NCBI GenBank assembly: GCA_002367305.1 | Contig: DFBG01000148.1 | Span: 1 to 9,545 of the forward strand | Direction of reading: 5' to 3' | Length of the DNA stretch: 9,545 nt | DNA from: Actinobacteria bacterium UBA3086 | Lineage (GTDB): Bacteria; Actinomycetota; Coriobacteriia; Anaerosomatales; UBA3086 | Shown: positions 1-5,793 of the stretch, piece after piece | Position numbering within the stretch: the stretch's first letter is position 1 | Layout of the letters: every line of letters begins with the position of its first letter | The notes under the pieces: generated by a model | The model's database searches: none | The model's input: the letters and a program-made list of their open reading frames with translations, nothing else | Told to the model about the DNA's origin: nothing | Program-made: the position numbers and the translations under genes

Positions 1-477
1 CTCGCCGATATCTGGATCACCGTGACCGGCGACGTGCACACCATCGACAAGCACCACTTCGAGGTCATGAAGGATGGCGCCATCATCTGCAACTCGGGCC
101 ACTTCAATGTTGAGATAAATATCCCCGCGCTGCGTGAGATGGCCGTTTCCGAGCGTGAGGTTCGTCCGCTGGTCGAGGAGTTCACCATGACCGACGGTCG
201 TGTGATCTATCTGCTCGCTGATGGTCGTCTGGTCAACCTGTCTTGCGCCGAGGGTCACCCCGCGAGTGTCATGGACATGAGCTTCGCCAACCAGGCGCTG
301 GCCGCTGAGTGGATGGTCAAGAACGCAGCTTCTCTGGCACCCGGTGTGCATCCGGTGCCCGCCGATATCGATGCATCCATCTCGGCCCTCAAGCTTCAGA
401 GCATGGGTGTCGCAATCGACGTGCTCACCGCTGAGCAGGAGGCGTACTTGGCTTCCTGGCAGGAGGGTACGGTCTAG
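1..477 (+). CDS. ahcY: S-adenosylhomocysteine hydrolase, C-terminal part (5' end cut by window)
   Basis: This is the 3' part of an adenosylhomocysteinase gene, open in frame from base 1 and ending at TAG 475-477 (158 codons visible). The enzyme hydrolyses S-adenosylhomocysteine to adenosine and homocysteine in the cytoplasm, using bound NAD+, and so relieves product inhibition of methyltransferases. Visible family signatures are HFEVMKDGAIICNSGHFNVEI (the NAD-domain segment, in two adjoining pieces HFEVMKDGAII and CNSGHFNVEI), then DGRLVNLSCAEGHPASVMDMSFANQAL. The C-terminus stops at YLASWQEGTV and lacks the KPDHYRY-type tail of the longer bacterial and eukaryotic enzymes, so it belongs to the shorter class also found in archaea and Thermotoga. 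Some archaeal members of that class prefer S-inosylhomocysteine, so the exact substrate is open. The catalytic Cys/His/Asp region and the Rossmann glycine motif lie upstream of the window. mtnA follows after 45 bases. Confidence 0.93.
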   Translation, partial: LADIWITVTGDVHTIDKHHFEVMKDGAIICNSGHFNVEINIPALREMAVSEREVRPLVEEFTMTDGRVIYLLADGRLVNLSCAEGHPASVMDMSFANQALAAEWMVKNAASLAPGVHPVPADIDASISALKLQSMGVAIDVLTAEQEAYLASWQEGTV

Positions 478-522
478 TACTGCAGATTCGACGTAGATTC
501 CCACGCATTTCAAGGAGCGAGC

Positions 523-1836
523 ATGACTGACAAGGACATCCAGGACGCCCCGCAGGACGATTCGAGCCAGAATACAGCCGGCGAGCCCGTCGGCGCTGAT
601 CGACTTCCTCGCACCATATGGTGGGAGGATGACAGCGTACGGCTGATCGACCAGTCGAGGCTGCCGCTCGTCGGCGACATACTCCAATGCGACACGCACG
701 AGGGTGTGTGTTGGGCGATCAAGGGTATGGCGGTCCGTGGGGCACCGGCTCTGGGTGTCGCAGCCGCTCTGGGCGTCGCTGTCTGGGCGCAGAATGAAGC
801 GGGCGAGATCGAAGAGATGCAGCAGTTCCTAGACGAGATGGGCAAGGTCGTCGAGGCCATCACCCAGACTCGCCCGACTGCCGTGAACCTCTTCTGGGGT
901 GCCGAGCGCATGCTCGTACTCGCATATGACAACAGAGACCTGTCGTTGTCGGAGCTCAGGGCACTGATCGTTCAGGAGGCCAAGAACATGGTCGCGGAAG
1001 ACGAGGCGCGCAACCGCGCTCTCGGACTTCACGGTGCCGAGCTCCTCGAGCCAGGCTCCAAGATCCTCACCCACTGCAACGCCGGCTCGCTTGCCACTGC
1101 GTTCTTTGGCACTGCGCTCGGCGTGATCTTCAGCGCACACGAGCAGGGCAAGATCGAGCACGTGTGGGTCGATGAGACCCGACCTGTCATGCAGGGCGCG
1201 CGCCTCACCGCGTGGGAGCTCATGATGGCGGGCGTGCCGTGTGCGCTCATCACCGACAACATGTCGGCGAGCATCATGCGCGGCGGGGGCGTCGATGCGA
1301 TCGTGGTCGGCGCGGATCGTATAGCCGCCAACGGTGACACCGCCAACAAGATAGGCACCTATGGCCTGGCCGTTCTGGCCAAGCAGCACAACATTCCGTT
1401 CTACATCGCTGCCCCGACATCCACGGTCGATCTCACGATCGGTTCCGGCGATGAGATCCCCATCGAAGAGCGTGATCACGATGAGGTCACCGGCGTCACG
1501 TGGTCCGCGGTGCTCGAGGCACCATCTGCCGAGGAGACGCGCGTCTTCGATGCGCTCACAAAGGAGTCGGCGCACGAGTTCGGATTCGGTCGGGGCCACA
1601 AGTTGCAGGTGAGCCGCAAAGGCGGAAGCTTCCAGTTCGATGGATGGGCACGCATTGCTCCCGTGAACGTACCCGTGTTCAACCCCGCGTTCGATGTGAC
1701 ACCTGCGGAGTTCATCACCGCCATCATCACCGAGCGTGGAGTGATTCGCCCGGATGCATCAGGAAGCTACGAATTCCCGCTCGGTGCCATATGCATGGGT
1801 TCGGGCGGGCTGCACGAGCTTGGGCAGACCACCTAG
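523..1836 (+). CDS. mtnA: S-methyl-5-thioribose-1-phosphate isomerase with internal insertion
   Basis: The enzyme isomerises 5-methylthioribose-1-phosphate to methylthioribulose-1-phosphate in methionine salvage. Family members can also act on 5-deoxyribose-1-phosphate from radical-SAM by-products. The start is ATG 523, with AAGGAG at 512-517. Family motifs are clear: MAVRGAPALGVAAALG (69-84), RPTAVNLFW (117-125), THCNAGSLAT (183-192) with the catalytic Cys185, GADRIAANGDTANKIGTY (263-280) with the catalytic Asp265, and IPIEERDHDEVT (312-323). The Cys-Asp spacing of 80 matches the Cys160/Asp240 pair known from the Bacillus enzyme. Two things make this 437-aa protein longer than the usual roughly 345-350 aa. 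One is a hydrophilic N-terminal tail of about 28 residues. The other is roughly 50 extra residues (about 325-375) between the ERD..EVT motif and APVNVPVFNPAFDVTPAEFI. The frame stays open across the insertion and the C-terminal signature ITAIITERGVI is intact, so the gene looks functional. It lies between ahcY and a membrane transporter gene. Confidence 0.93.
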   Translation: MTDKDIQDAPQDDSSQNTAGEPVGADRLPRTIWWEDDSVRLIDQSRLPLVGDILQCDTHEGVCWAIKGMAVRGAPALGVAAALGVAVWAQNEAGEIEEMQQFLDEMGKVVEAITQTRPTAVNLFWGAERMLVLAYDNRDLSLSELRALIVQEAKNMVAEDEARNRALGLHGAELLEPGSKILTHCNAGSLATAFFGTALGVIFSAHEQGKIEHVWVDETRPVMQGARLTAWELMMAGVPCALITDNMSASIMRGGGVDAIVVGADRIAANGDTANKIGTYGLAVLAKQHNIPFYIAAPTSTVDLTIGSGDEIPIEERDHDEVTGVTWSAVLEAPSAEETRVFDALTKESAHEFGFGRGHKLQVSRKGGSFQFDGWARIAPVNVPVFNPAFDVTPAEFITAIITERGVIRPDASGSYEFPLGAICMGSGGLHELGQTT

Positions 1837-1851
1837 CAGCGGGGAGCCCGC

Positions 1852-2763
1852 GTGTTCCTCGAACTAGCGCGTATCCTCCTGGCACTCGTTGCGATCGTCG
1901 GCATCGGGTGGGTGCTGCGTGTCTCTGGTCTGGTCAAGTCTGAGGACGCGCGGCCCATCAACAACATCATCGTGTACGTGGGCCTTCCCGCACTCATTTT
2001 CCGCGCGGTGCAGCCCGCACAGCTCGAGGCCGAGCTCGCTGGTGTCGCAGCGATTGCCTGGATCACGTTCGGAGTCGTAGTCGCGATCTCGTGGTACGTC
2101 TGCAAATTCCTCGGTCTTTCGAGCCGTACGTCCGGCGGCTTCGTGCTCGCTGCTGCGCTGGGTAATACCGGCTACATTGGCTATCCGGTCGCGCAGGAGT
2201 TTCTGGGAGATACCGGTCTTGTGCGCGCCATCTTCTTCGACGTGTTCGGCACGGTGATGGCGCTCCTGATCGTCGGGCTCCTCATCGCCCAGCGGAAGGG
2301 TGCGTCGGACAACGGTCCGGTACGTCCGCTGAAGGAGATACTCACGTTCCCAGCGGTGATCGCACTTATGGCAGGCCTCGCCCTGCGTTGGTGGGATATT
2401 CCGGAACCGGTAATGGATTGGTTGGGCGTTCTGTCCAGTCTGGTGGTGCCGCTGATCATGATCACGGTGGGCATCTCGTTGCGTCCCGGGACCTTTCGCA
2501 GGTATACGATCCCGCTCACGGTTCTGCTGGCGATCCGACTTCTGTTGGCACCGCTGATCGCTCTCGTCGTGGGGCCGGTCCTGCTGTCGGACTATGATGC
2601 GGTACGGCTCGTGGTGCTCGAGGCGGGTATGCCGTCCATGATGCTCACACTCGTGATCGGGGCACGGTTCAAGCTGGACACTGACTTCATCGCGTCGGCG
2701 ATCCTGGTGACCACCGTGGGGTCCGTCATCACGCTTCCCTTGATGCAGCTGGCCCTGGGGTAG
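1852..2763 (+). CDS. AEC-family membrane transporter (10 TM)
   Basis: This is an integral inner-membrane carrier of the auxin efflux carrier (AEC, Membrane_trans) family, 303 aa. Ten hydrophobic segments can be read at about residues 4-24, 35-54, 63-83, 96-116, 122-146, 163-182, 188-210, 218-242, 250-270 and 278-300, in the usual 5+5 layout with a basic central loop (147-161). Family-like motifs are NNIIVYVGLPALIF (37-50), ALGNTGYIGYPV (102-113), PLIMITVGISL (200-210) and EAGMPSMMLTLVIG (257-270). Bacterial members move organic acids such as malate or malonate, or unidentified anions. The substrate here cannot be told from sequence. The start is GTG 1852, with GGGGAG at 1841-1846; the mtnA stop is only 15 bases upstream, so co-transcription is likely. 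Its place between mtnA and comF gives no firm clue to a pathway. Confidence 0.85.
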   Translation: MFLELARILLALVAIVGIGWVLRVSGLVKSEDARPINNIIVYVGLPALIFRAVQPAQLEAELAGVAAIAWITFGVVVAISWYVCKFLGLSSRTSGGFVLAAALGNTGYIGYPVAQEFLGDTGLVRAIFFDVFGTVMALLIVGLLIAQRKGASDNGPVRPLKEILTFPAVIALMAGLALRWWDIPEPVMDWLGVLSSLVVPLIMITVGISLRPGTFRRYTIPLTVLLAIRLLLAPLIALVVGPVLLSDYDAVRLVVLEAGMPSMMLTLVIGARFKLDTDFIASAILVTTVGSVITLPLMQLALG

Positions 2764-2793
2764 ACATCTCGCAGACGCACCGAGAGGGGCGTT

Positions 2794-3471
2794 GTGGGCA
2801 TTCTTGTCGAGGGTCTGCGCGAGCTGCTCTGGCCCACCCGCTGCGCAGGGTGCGACCTGCCAGGTTCGCTGCTGTGTGAAACCTGCAGAGAGAGCCTCGC
2901 GCTCGTGGACCCAGAGACTGCGTGCCCTCGATGCGGAGCTCCGCACGGCTGGCTCGTGTGTACCGAGTGTTGGAACTCGGAGTTCCCATTCGTCGATGCA
3001 GTGAGTGCCGGCCTGCTCCAACCGCCGTTGTCTCGCATGGTGGTTCTGCACAAAGACTCTCATGAGCGCCGACTCGCCGGCGTGATGGCCGAACTGCTCG
3101 TCGTCCCTGTGCGCGAGAGGGAGTGGAAACCTGACGTGGTGTGCGGTGTTCCGGCGAGTCGAGCAGCAATCTCCCGACGCGGTTTCGATCATGGGGCGGC
3201 GCTTGCTCAGGCGTTGGCATGTCGCATGGACCGTCCTTACGAGAAGTTGCTCACACGCGAGAAGGTGCTCGATCAGCGCGGCCTCGGGAGGGACGACCGC
3301 GCCGCCAACGCGCTTGACTCTTTTGCGCTCTCGGGACAGACGATGGGGCGTGACATTCTCGTTGTTGACGATGTGTTCACCACCGGAGCTACACTCTCGG
3401 GGGCCGCTGCGGTGCTTATGGCGGCAGGCGCGAGTCGTGTGCGGGTAGCGGCCGTCGCGCGCGTGTGGTGA
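2794..3471 (+). CDS. comF: ComF-type zinc-finger phosphoribosyltransferase-like protein
   Basis: This cytoplasmic 225-aa protein belongs to the ComF/GntX family, linked in naturally competent bacteria to handling of incoming single-stranded DNA; elsewhere its role is poorly known. The start is GTG 2794, with GAGAGGGG at 2782-2789. The N-terminal part has two double-cysteine zinc-binding sets: Cys17/Cys20 with Cys28/Cys31, and Cys44/Cys47 with Cys56/Cys59. The C-terminal part is a type I phosphoribosyltransferase fold, with PASRAAISRRGFDHGAALA (120-138) and the PRPP-loop motif DILVVDDVFTTGAT (187-200). Both parts are complete and the length is normal for the family. It closes the ahcY-mtnA-transporter run, 30 bases after the transporter stop. 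In many Gram-positive genomes comF lies next to raiA/hpf and, where known, a raiA-motif RNA. That matters for reading the 327-base gap that follows. Confidence 0.88.
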   Translation: MGILVEGLRELLWPTRCAGCDLPGSLLCETCRESLALVDPETACPRCGAPHGWLVCTECWNSEFPFVDAVSAGLLQPPLSRMVVLHKDSHERRLAGVMAELLVVPVREREWKPDVVCGVPASRAAISRRGFDHGAALAQALACRMDRPYEKLLTREKVLDQRGLGRDDRAANALDSFALSGQTMGRDILVVDDVFTTGATLSGAAAVLMAAGASRVRVAAVARVW

Positions 3472-3485
3472 CTGTGAATGATCAA

Positions 3486-3505
3486 CCGCACAGCCTCGGC
3501 TGCGG
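3486..3505 (+). terminator. GC-rich hairpin after comF (weak terminator candidate)
   Basis: CCGCACAGCC TC GGCTGCGG, 14 bases after the comF stop, can form an 8-bp GC-rich stem with a two-base bulge on the 5' side and a tight loop. No T-run follows, so intrinsic termination would be poor. It may instead insulate the promoter directly downstream. Confidence 0.3.
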
Positions 3506-3520
3506 GATTCTGCTAGAATC
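3506..3520 (+). promoter_or_regulatory. Extended -10 promoter embedded in a palindrome
   Basis: GATTCT-GCT-AGAATC is a perfect 6-bp inverted repeat with a 3-base centre. It contains TGC-TAGAAT (3511-3519), a good extended -10 element; no convincing -35 is visible at the usual distance. A start 7-8 bases downstream would fall at about 3526-3527, exactly where the closing stem of the predicted RNA begins. The palindrome could be an operator, since a bound protein would cover the -10. Confidence 0.5.
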
Positions 3521-3526
3521 GTCCTC

Positions 3527-3775
3527 GCTTCCGCCCGGGTCTGTGGTTGCGGATCTTTCGAGGTCCTAGTCCAAGGCAGGTGCGGTCAAAAGGATCCACG
3601 TAAACCTCGAGCTTTCGGGTTCGTGTGTGAGCATGGCGCGCCTTAGGGGTAAGTCGTACCGCCCGTCAACGGCCATAAGGGCTGTTCGGGCGAGAGGGTC
3701 AGTAGTGAGATCACATCAAGCAAAATCCCCAGTATGCGAGTGTGGGGTCAAATACCAGGTCAGCCGGGCGGAAGC
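3527..3775 (+). ncRNA. Structured RNA between comF and the ABC genes; raiA-motif RNA candidate
   Basis: This stretch has no plausible ORF but many pairings. A perfect 12-bp closing stem joins GCTTCCGCCCGG (3527-3538) and CCGGGCGGAAGC (3764-3775). Inside are: a 6-bp hairpin with a TTCG loop (3551-3566); a helix CCAAGGC/GCCTTaGG (3571-3577 with 3640-3647) enclosing a long hairpin (3597-3625, with loop GCTT); a 13-bp hairpin with a two-base bulge and loop ATAAG (3660-3692); and a short CCCCA/TGGGG hairpin (3726-3746 region). The size of about 250 nt, the promoter placed exactly at its 5' end and the position after comF, with raiA/hpf about 4 kb downstream, fit the raiA-motif RNA known from Actinobacteria and Firmicutes. 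That name is inferred from context, since I could not check the motif's conserved bases. The alternative is a cis-regulatory leader or riboswitch for the receptor gene at 3799. I saw no match to the tmRNA, RNase P, SAM, lysine or glycine riboswitch signatures that I know. Confidence 0.55.
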
Positions 3776-3792
3776 ACTGACTTGCTAGGAGG
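3756..3792 (+). promoter_or_regulatory. Switch-like hairpin abutting the Shine-Dalgarno of the first receptor gene
   Basis: CAGGTCAG (3756-3763) pairs with CTGACTTG (3777-3784) through 8 bp with one G-U. Its 13-base loop is almost exactly the 3' strand of the closing stem of the upstream RNA (3764-3775), so the full closing stem and this hairpin should exclude each other. The hairpin ends one base before CTAGGAGG, which contains the Shine-Dalgarno AGGAGG (3787-3792) for ATG 3799. Such an arrangement could couple the RNA fold to translation. Confidence 0.45.
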
Positions 3793-3798
3793 CAGAAC

Positions 3799-4617
3799 AT
3801 GAAACGCACGATCAGGATCGCATTGGCTCTGATGTTGGCGCTATCGATGATGGCGGTGGTCGGCTGTTCATCCGACTCTGAGCCGGAGGTGGAGACGCCC
3901 GAACTCGAAGCGCTCGTTGAGCCCCCGGTCATCGGTGAGGCCGGTGTACTTCGCGTCGGTATAGATCTGTCGTATCCGCCCTTTGGCGGGGTGGACAAGG
4001 ACATGGAGGCGGGCATCGATGTAGATGTCGCGTCGGTCATGGCGACTGAGCTTGGTCTGGAGCTTGAGACTGTGGATATCTCGCTCGATGAGGCATCCGC
4101 AGCGCTGGAGAATGGTGACGTCGACCTCGTGTTCGCGGTTCCGTTCAATGAGGAGTATGCAACCGCCTTTCGGTTCGCCGGTTCGTACGTGACCGACGCT
4201 CCCGCGGTGTTCTCCAGCGACGGAGTCGTAGTGGAGATGAACATGCTCGGCGCCATGAACGTTGCGGCGCAGCAGGGGAGCGCAGCGTTCTGGTACCTCG
4301 AGCATGAGTACGGCACAGGCTACGTGACCGCATACCCCTCATTGCGTGAGGCTTTCGATGCTCTTGAGGCCGGCGAGGTGGACGCGGTTGCGGGAGACGC
4401 GATGGTGGGCGCCTATATCGCGAGAGATTTTGAGGCCATCGCTTTCTCCATGCAGCTCGACACGGCGGTTCCCGTGGGTGTGGTTGTGGGTAGCGAGGCG
4501 ATGGAACTTGAGACGGAGGTCCGCGCTCTGCTCGACTCACTGCGTGCCGACGGAGTTCTCGACACCATTCGCTCCAAGTGGGTTGGCGATCTTCCGGAGC
4601 TTGAGTTGCCGCAGTAG
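3799..4617 (+). CDS. Divergent amino-acid-type ABC solute-binding lipoprotein
   Basis: This is a family 3 (SBP_bac_3) extracellular receptor of 272 aa. It has a lipoprotein signal peptide (residues 1-22, lipobox VVG-Cys23), an acidic linker (about 24-45) and the two-lobed fold: LRVGIDLSYPPFGG (51-64), GIDVDVASVMATELGL (72-87), a C-lobe with EAGEVDAVAGDAMVGAY (190-206) and SLRADGVLDTIRSKW (247-261). It would sit on the outer face of the membrane and deliver a ligand to a permease. Compared with the canonical paralogue at 4851, the ligand-binding TxTxxR segment is altered: Thr129 and Arg134 there align with Pro115 and Tyr120 here. The aromatic after YPPF is lost, while the Asp of the second lobe (Asp200) is kept. 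Its ligand is therefore probably not a standard alpha-amino acid, or it acts as a sensor. The start ATG 3799 has AGGAGG six bases upstream. A terminator follows, so it may be expressed apart from the rest of the transporter. Confidence 0.88.
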   Translation: MKRTIRIALALMLALSMMAVVGCSSDSEPEVETPELEALVEPPVIGEAGVLRVGIDLSYPPFGGVDKDMEAGIDVDVASVMATELGLELETVDISLDEASAALENGDVDLVFAVPFNEEYATAFRFAGSYVTDAPAVFSSDGVVVEMNMLGAMNVAAQQGSAAFWYLEHEYGTGYVTAYPSLREAFDALEAGEVDAVAGDAMVGAYIARDFEAIAFSMQLDTAVPVGVVVGSEAMELETEVRALLDSLRADGVLDTIRSKWVGDLPELELPQ

Positions 4618-4661
4618 CGGGCATGCTCTTCTTGTCGTTGGTTGAAGTAAAAGGTGAAAAG

Positions 4662-4689
4662 AACGACCCGACATTGTGTCGGGTCGTTT
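4662..4689 (+). terminator. Strong stem-loop terminator after the first receptor gene
   Basis: AACGACCCGACA and TGTCGGGTCGTT form a perfect 12-bp stem around a TTG loop, 44 bases past the TAG at 4615-4617. The 5' side is preceded by an A-rich run and the 3' side ends in TTT, followed by AT-rich sequence. The T-run is short, but stem strength and position favour transcription termination or mRNA 3' end protection. It separates the first receptor gene from the second receptor and its permease and ATPase. Confidence 0.7.
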
Positions 4690-4760
4690 GCATAAATATC
4701 CGCTTGTGCTCTGCCCAATATCGCATATCAATAGCATGATTCTGCATAAGGAACCCTTCG

Positions 4761-4819
4761 CCAACACCAGTTGATTCATTTGGTGTAAAGTTGGCATTTC
4801 GGAGGCACCTGCGGGTGCC
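4761..4819 (+). promoter_or_regulatory. Leader of the second receptor gene: dyad and hairpin
   Basis: Two inverted repeats lie in this leader. ACACCA (4764-4769) and TGGTGT (4781-4786) flank an 11-base AT-rich centre, with an outer CCAAC/GTTGG (4761-4765, 4790-4794) that could partly extend it. GGCACC-TGCG-GGTGCC (4804-4819) is a 6-bp hairpin 21 bases before the Shine-Dalgarno AGGAGG (4841-4846). The first could be an operator, the second a 5' UTR stem. The promoter must lie in the AT-rich stretch 4690-4800, but no hexamer pair is convincing. Confidence 0.35.
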
Positions 4820-4850
4820 CGAATCAAATGGAGAAACACAAGGAGGAACG

Positions 4851-5702
4851 ATGAACGCACGCAAGATGCTCGTACTGCTGCTGGCGCTCGCTCTCTGCTT
4901 CGGTGCGTTCGGTATCGCTGGTTGTTCCAGTGACGATGCCGACACTGAAGAGGAGCCGGTTGCCGAGGAGACCACGGACGAAGCCACGGATGAGGCTGCG
5001 GACGAGGCTGACTACATGCTCATCACCGACGGCAAGCTGATCGTCGGCTCGGATACGGCCTACCCGCCGTTCGAGTATATCGAGGGCGACGAAGTCCTCG
5101 GATTCGACGTTGACGTTGCTAACGCCGTCGGCGACGTGCTGGGTCTCGATGTCGAGTTCAAGACCTACAACTTCGACGCTCTTATCGTCGGCGTTCAGGG
5201 TGGCACCGAGTTCGACATGATCGCTTCCGCCATGACGATCACCGAGGAGCGTGAGGAGTCCATCGACTTCTCCACGGCCTACATCGACTCCAACCAGTCG
5301 CTGGCTGTCGCGAACTCCTCTGAGTACACGGCCCTTGCTGACCTCGTCGGCGAGAAGATCGGTGTCCAGTCTGGTACCACTGGTGAGGAGTACGCGAACA
5401 ACAACCTCCCCGAGGGTGCCACGGTGGTTCCGTTCGAGAACATTCTGCAGGCCATGCAGGCCCTGCAGACCGGTGAGGTGGCTGGCGTCCTGAACGACCT
5501 GCCGATTTCTGCGGACATCGTCAAGGATGAGTCTCGTGAGCTCAAGCTCGTCGAGGAGATCACCACCAACGAGCAGTATGGTTTTGCATTCAGCGAGGAC
5601 AACACTGGTCTCCGCGATGCAGTGAACGATGCTCTCGATGCCATCATTGCTGATGGTACGTACGACGAGATCTACAAGAAGTGGTTCGGCGAGCGTCCGT
5701 AA
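4851..5702 (+). CDS. Polar amino-acid ABC transporter solute-binding lipoprotein
   Basis: This is a canonical SBP_bac_3 receptor of 283 aa. ATG 4851 is chosen because AGGAGG (4841-4846) lies four bases upstream and the lipoprotein signal begins at once: MNARK, a hydrophobic core, lipobox IAG-Cys25. An in-frame upstream codon at 4791 would put a hydrophilic tail before the signal peptide and lies in the leader. A very acidic linker follows (26-54), partly built of TDEA repeats. The mature protein shows LIVGSDTAYPPFEY (63-76), GFDVDVANAVGDVLGL (84-99), the ligand segment MTITEER (128-134) with the carboxylate-binding Arg134, IDFSTAYIDSNQSLAV (138-153), GVQSGTTGEEYA (171-182), and Asp216 in GVLNDLP, expected to bind the amino group. 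It is predicted to capture a polar amino acid outside the membrane and pass it to the permease encoded 129 bases downstream. The exact amino acid (Gln, Glu, Arg, Cys and others) cannot be fixed. Confidence 0.93.
   Translation: MNARKMLVLLLALALCFGAFGIAGCSSDDADTEEEPVAEETTDEATDEAADEADYMLITDGKLIVGSDTAYPPFEYIEGDEVLGFDVDVANAVGDVLGLDVEFKTYNFDALIVGVQGGTEFDMIASAMTITEEREESIDFSTAYIDSNQSLAVANSSEYTALADLVGEKIGVQSGTTGEEYANNNLPEGATVVPFENILQAMQALQTGEVAGVLNDLPISADIVKDESRELKLVEEITTNEQYGFAFSEDNTGLRDAVNDALDAIIADGTYDEIYKKWFGERP
4974..5009 (+). repeat. Three 12-bp tandem units encoding an acidic linker
   Basis: ACGGACGAAGCC, ACGGATGAGGCT and GCGGACGAGGCT follow head to tail in frame and encode TDEA-TDEA-ADEA (residues 42-53) in the tether between the lipid anchor and the binding domain of the receptor. 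The unit differences are mostly silent third-position changes. This looks like an old, mildly expandable linker repeat. Confidence 0.7.
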
Positions 5703-5736
5703 TTCGGATTCGTGGAACTTTCGCTGGGGGAGGGTT

Positions 5737-5793
5737 ATCACGCTCCAGCGTGATGTAGTATGGAGCCGATGGCGGCAACGCCGTCGGCTCCAT
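5737..5793 (+). promoter_or_regulatory. Two intergenic stem-loops between receptor and permease genes
   Basis: The first is ATCACGCT-CC-AGCGTGAT (5737-5754), a perfect 8-bp inverted repeat. The second joins 5760-5774 to 5779-5793 in a 15-bp stem with a single T-G pair, capped by a GCAA (GNRA-type) tetraloop. No T-run follows either stem. In binding-protein operons, stems in this position typically stabilise the upstream receptor mRNA or partly stop transcription, so that receptor exceeds permease. That role is inferred here. Confidence 0.6.

Noticed and set aside
829..1599. Antisense reading frame of 256 codons opposite mtnA
   Set aside because: It is fully contained in mtnA, with atypical composition and no start context.
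1864..3192. Antisense reading frame of 442 codons on the - strand
   Set aside because: It lies opposite the AEC transporter and comF genes, which have strong family motifs and ribosome sites. Its product is rich in Arg/His/Glu with no domain, as expected of a shadow frame in GC-rich DNA.
3751..3776. Resemblance to SRP RNA (ACCAGGTCAG followed by CCGG..GGAAGCA)
   Set aside because: The matching 3' strand and GGAA tetraloop of SRP helix 8 are missing. The same bases are better explained by the closing stem and the CAGGTCAG/CTGACTTG hairpin.
3472..3798. Short ORFs in the gap, including the - strand frame 3711-4316
   Set aside because: There are no ribosome sites and no protein motifs. Dense RNA pairing explains the gap better.
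4690..4800. Possible -35/-10 pairs such as TTGTGC...TATCAA
   Set aside because: The matches to consensus are weak and several alternatives score alike in this AT-rich stretch, so no promoter is called.
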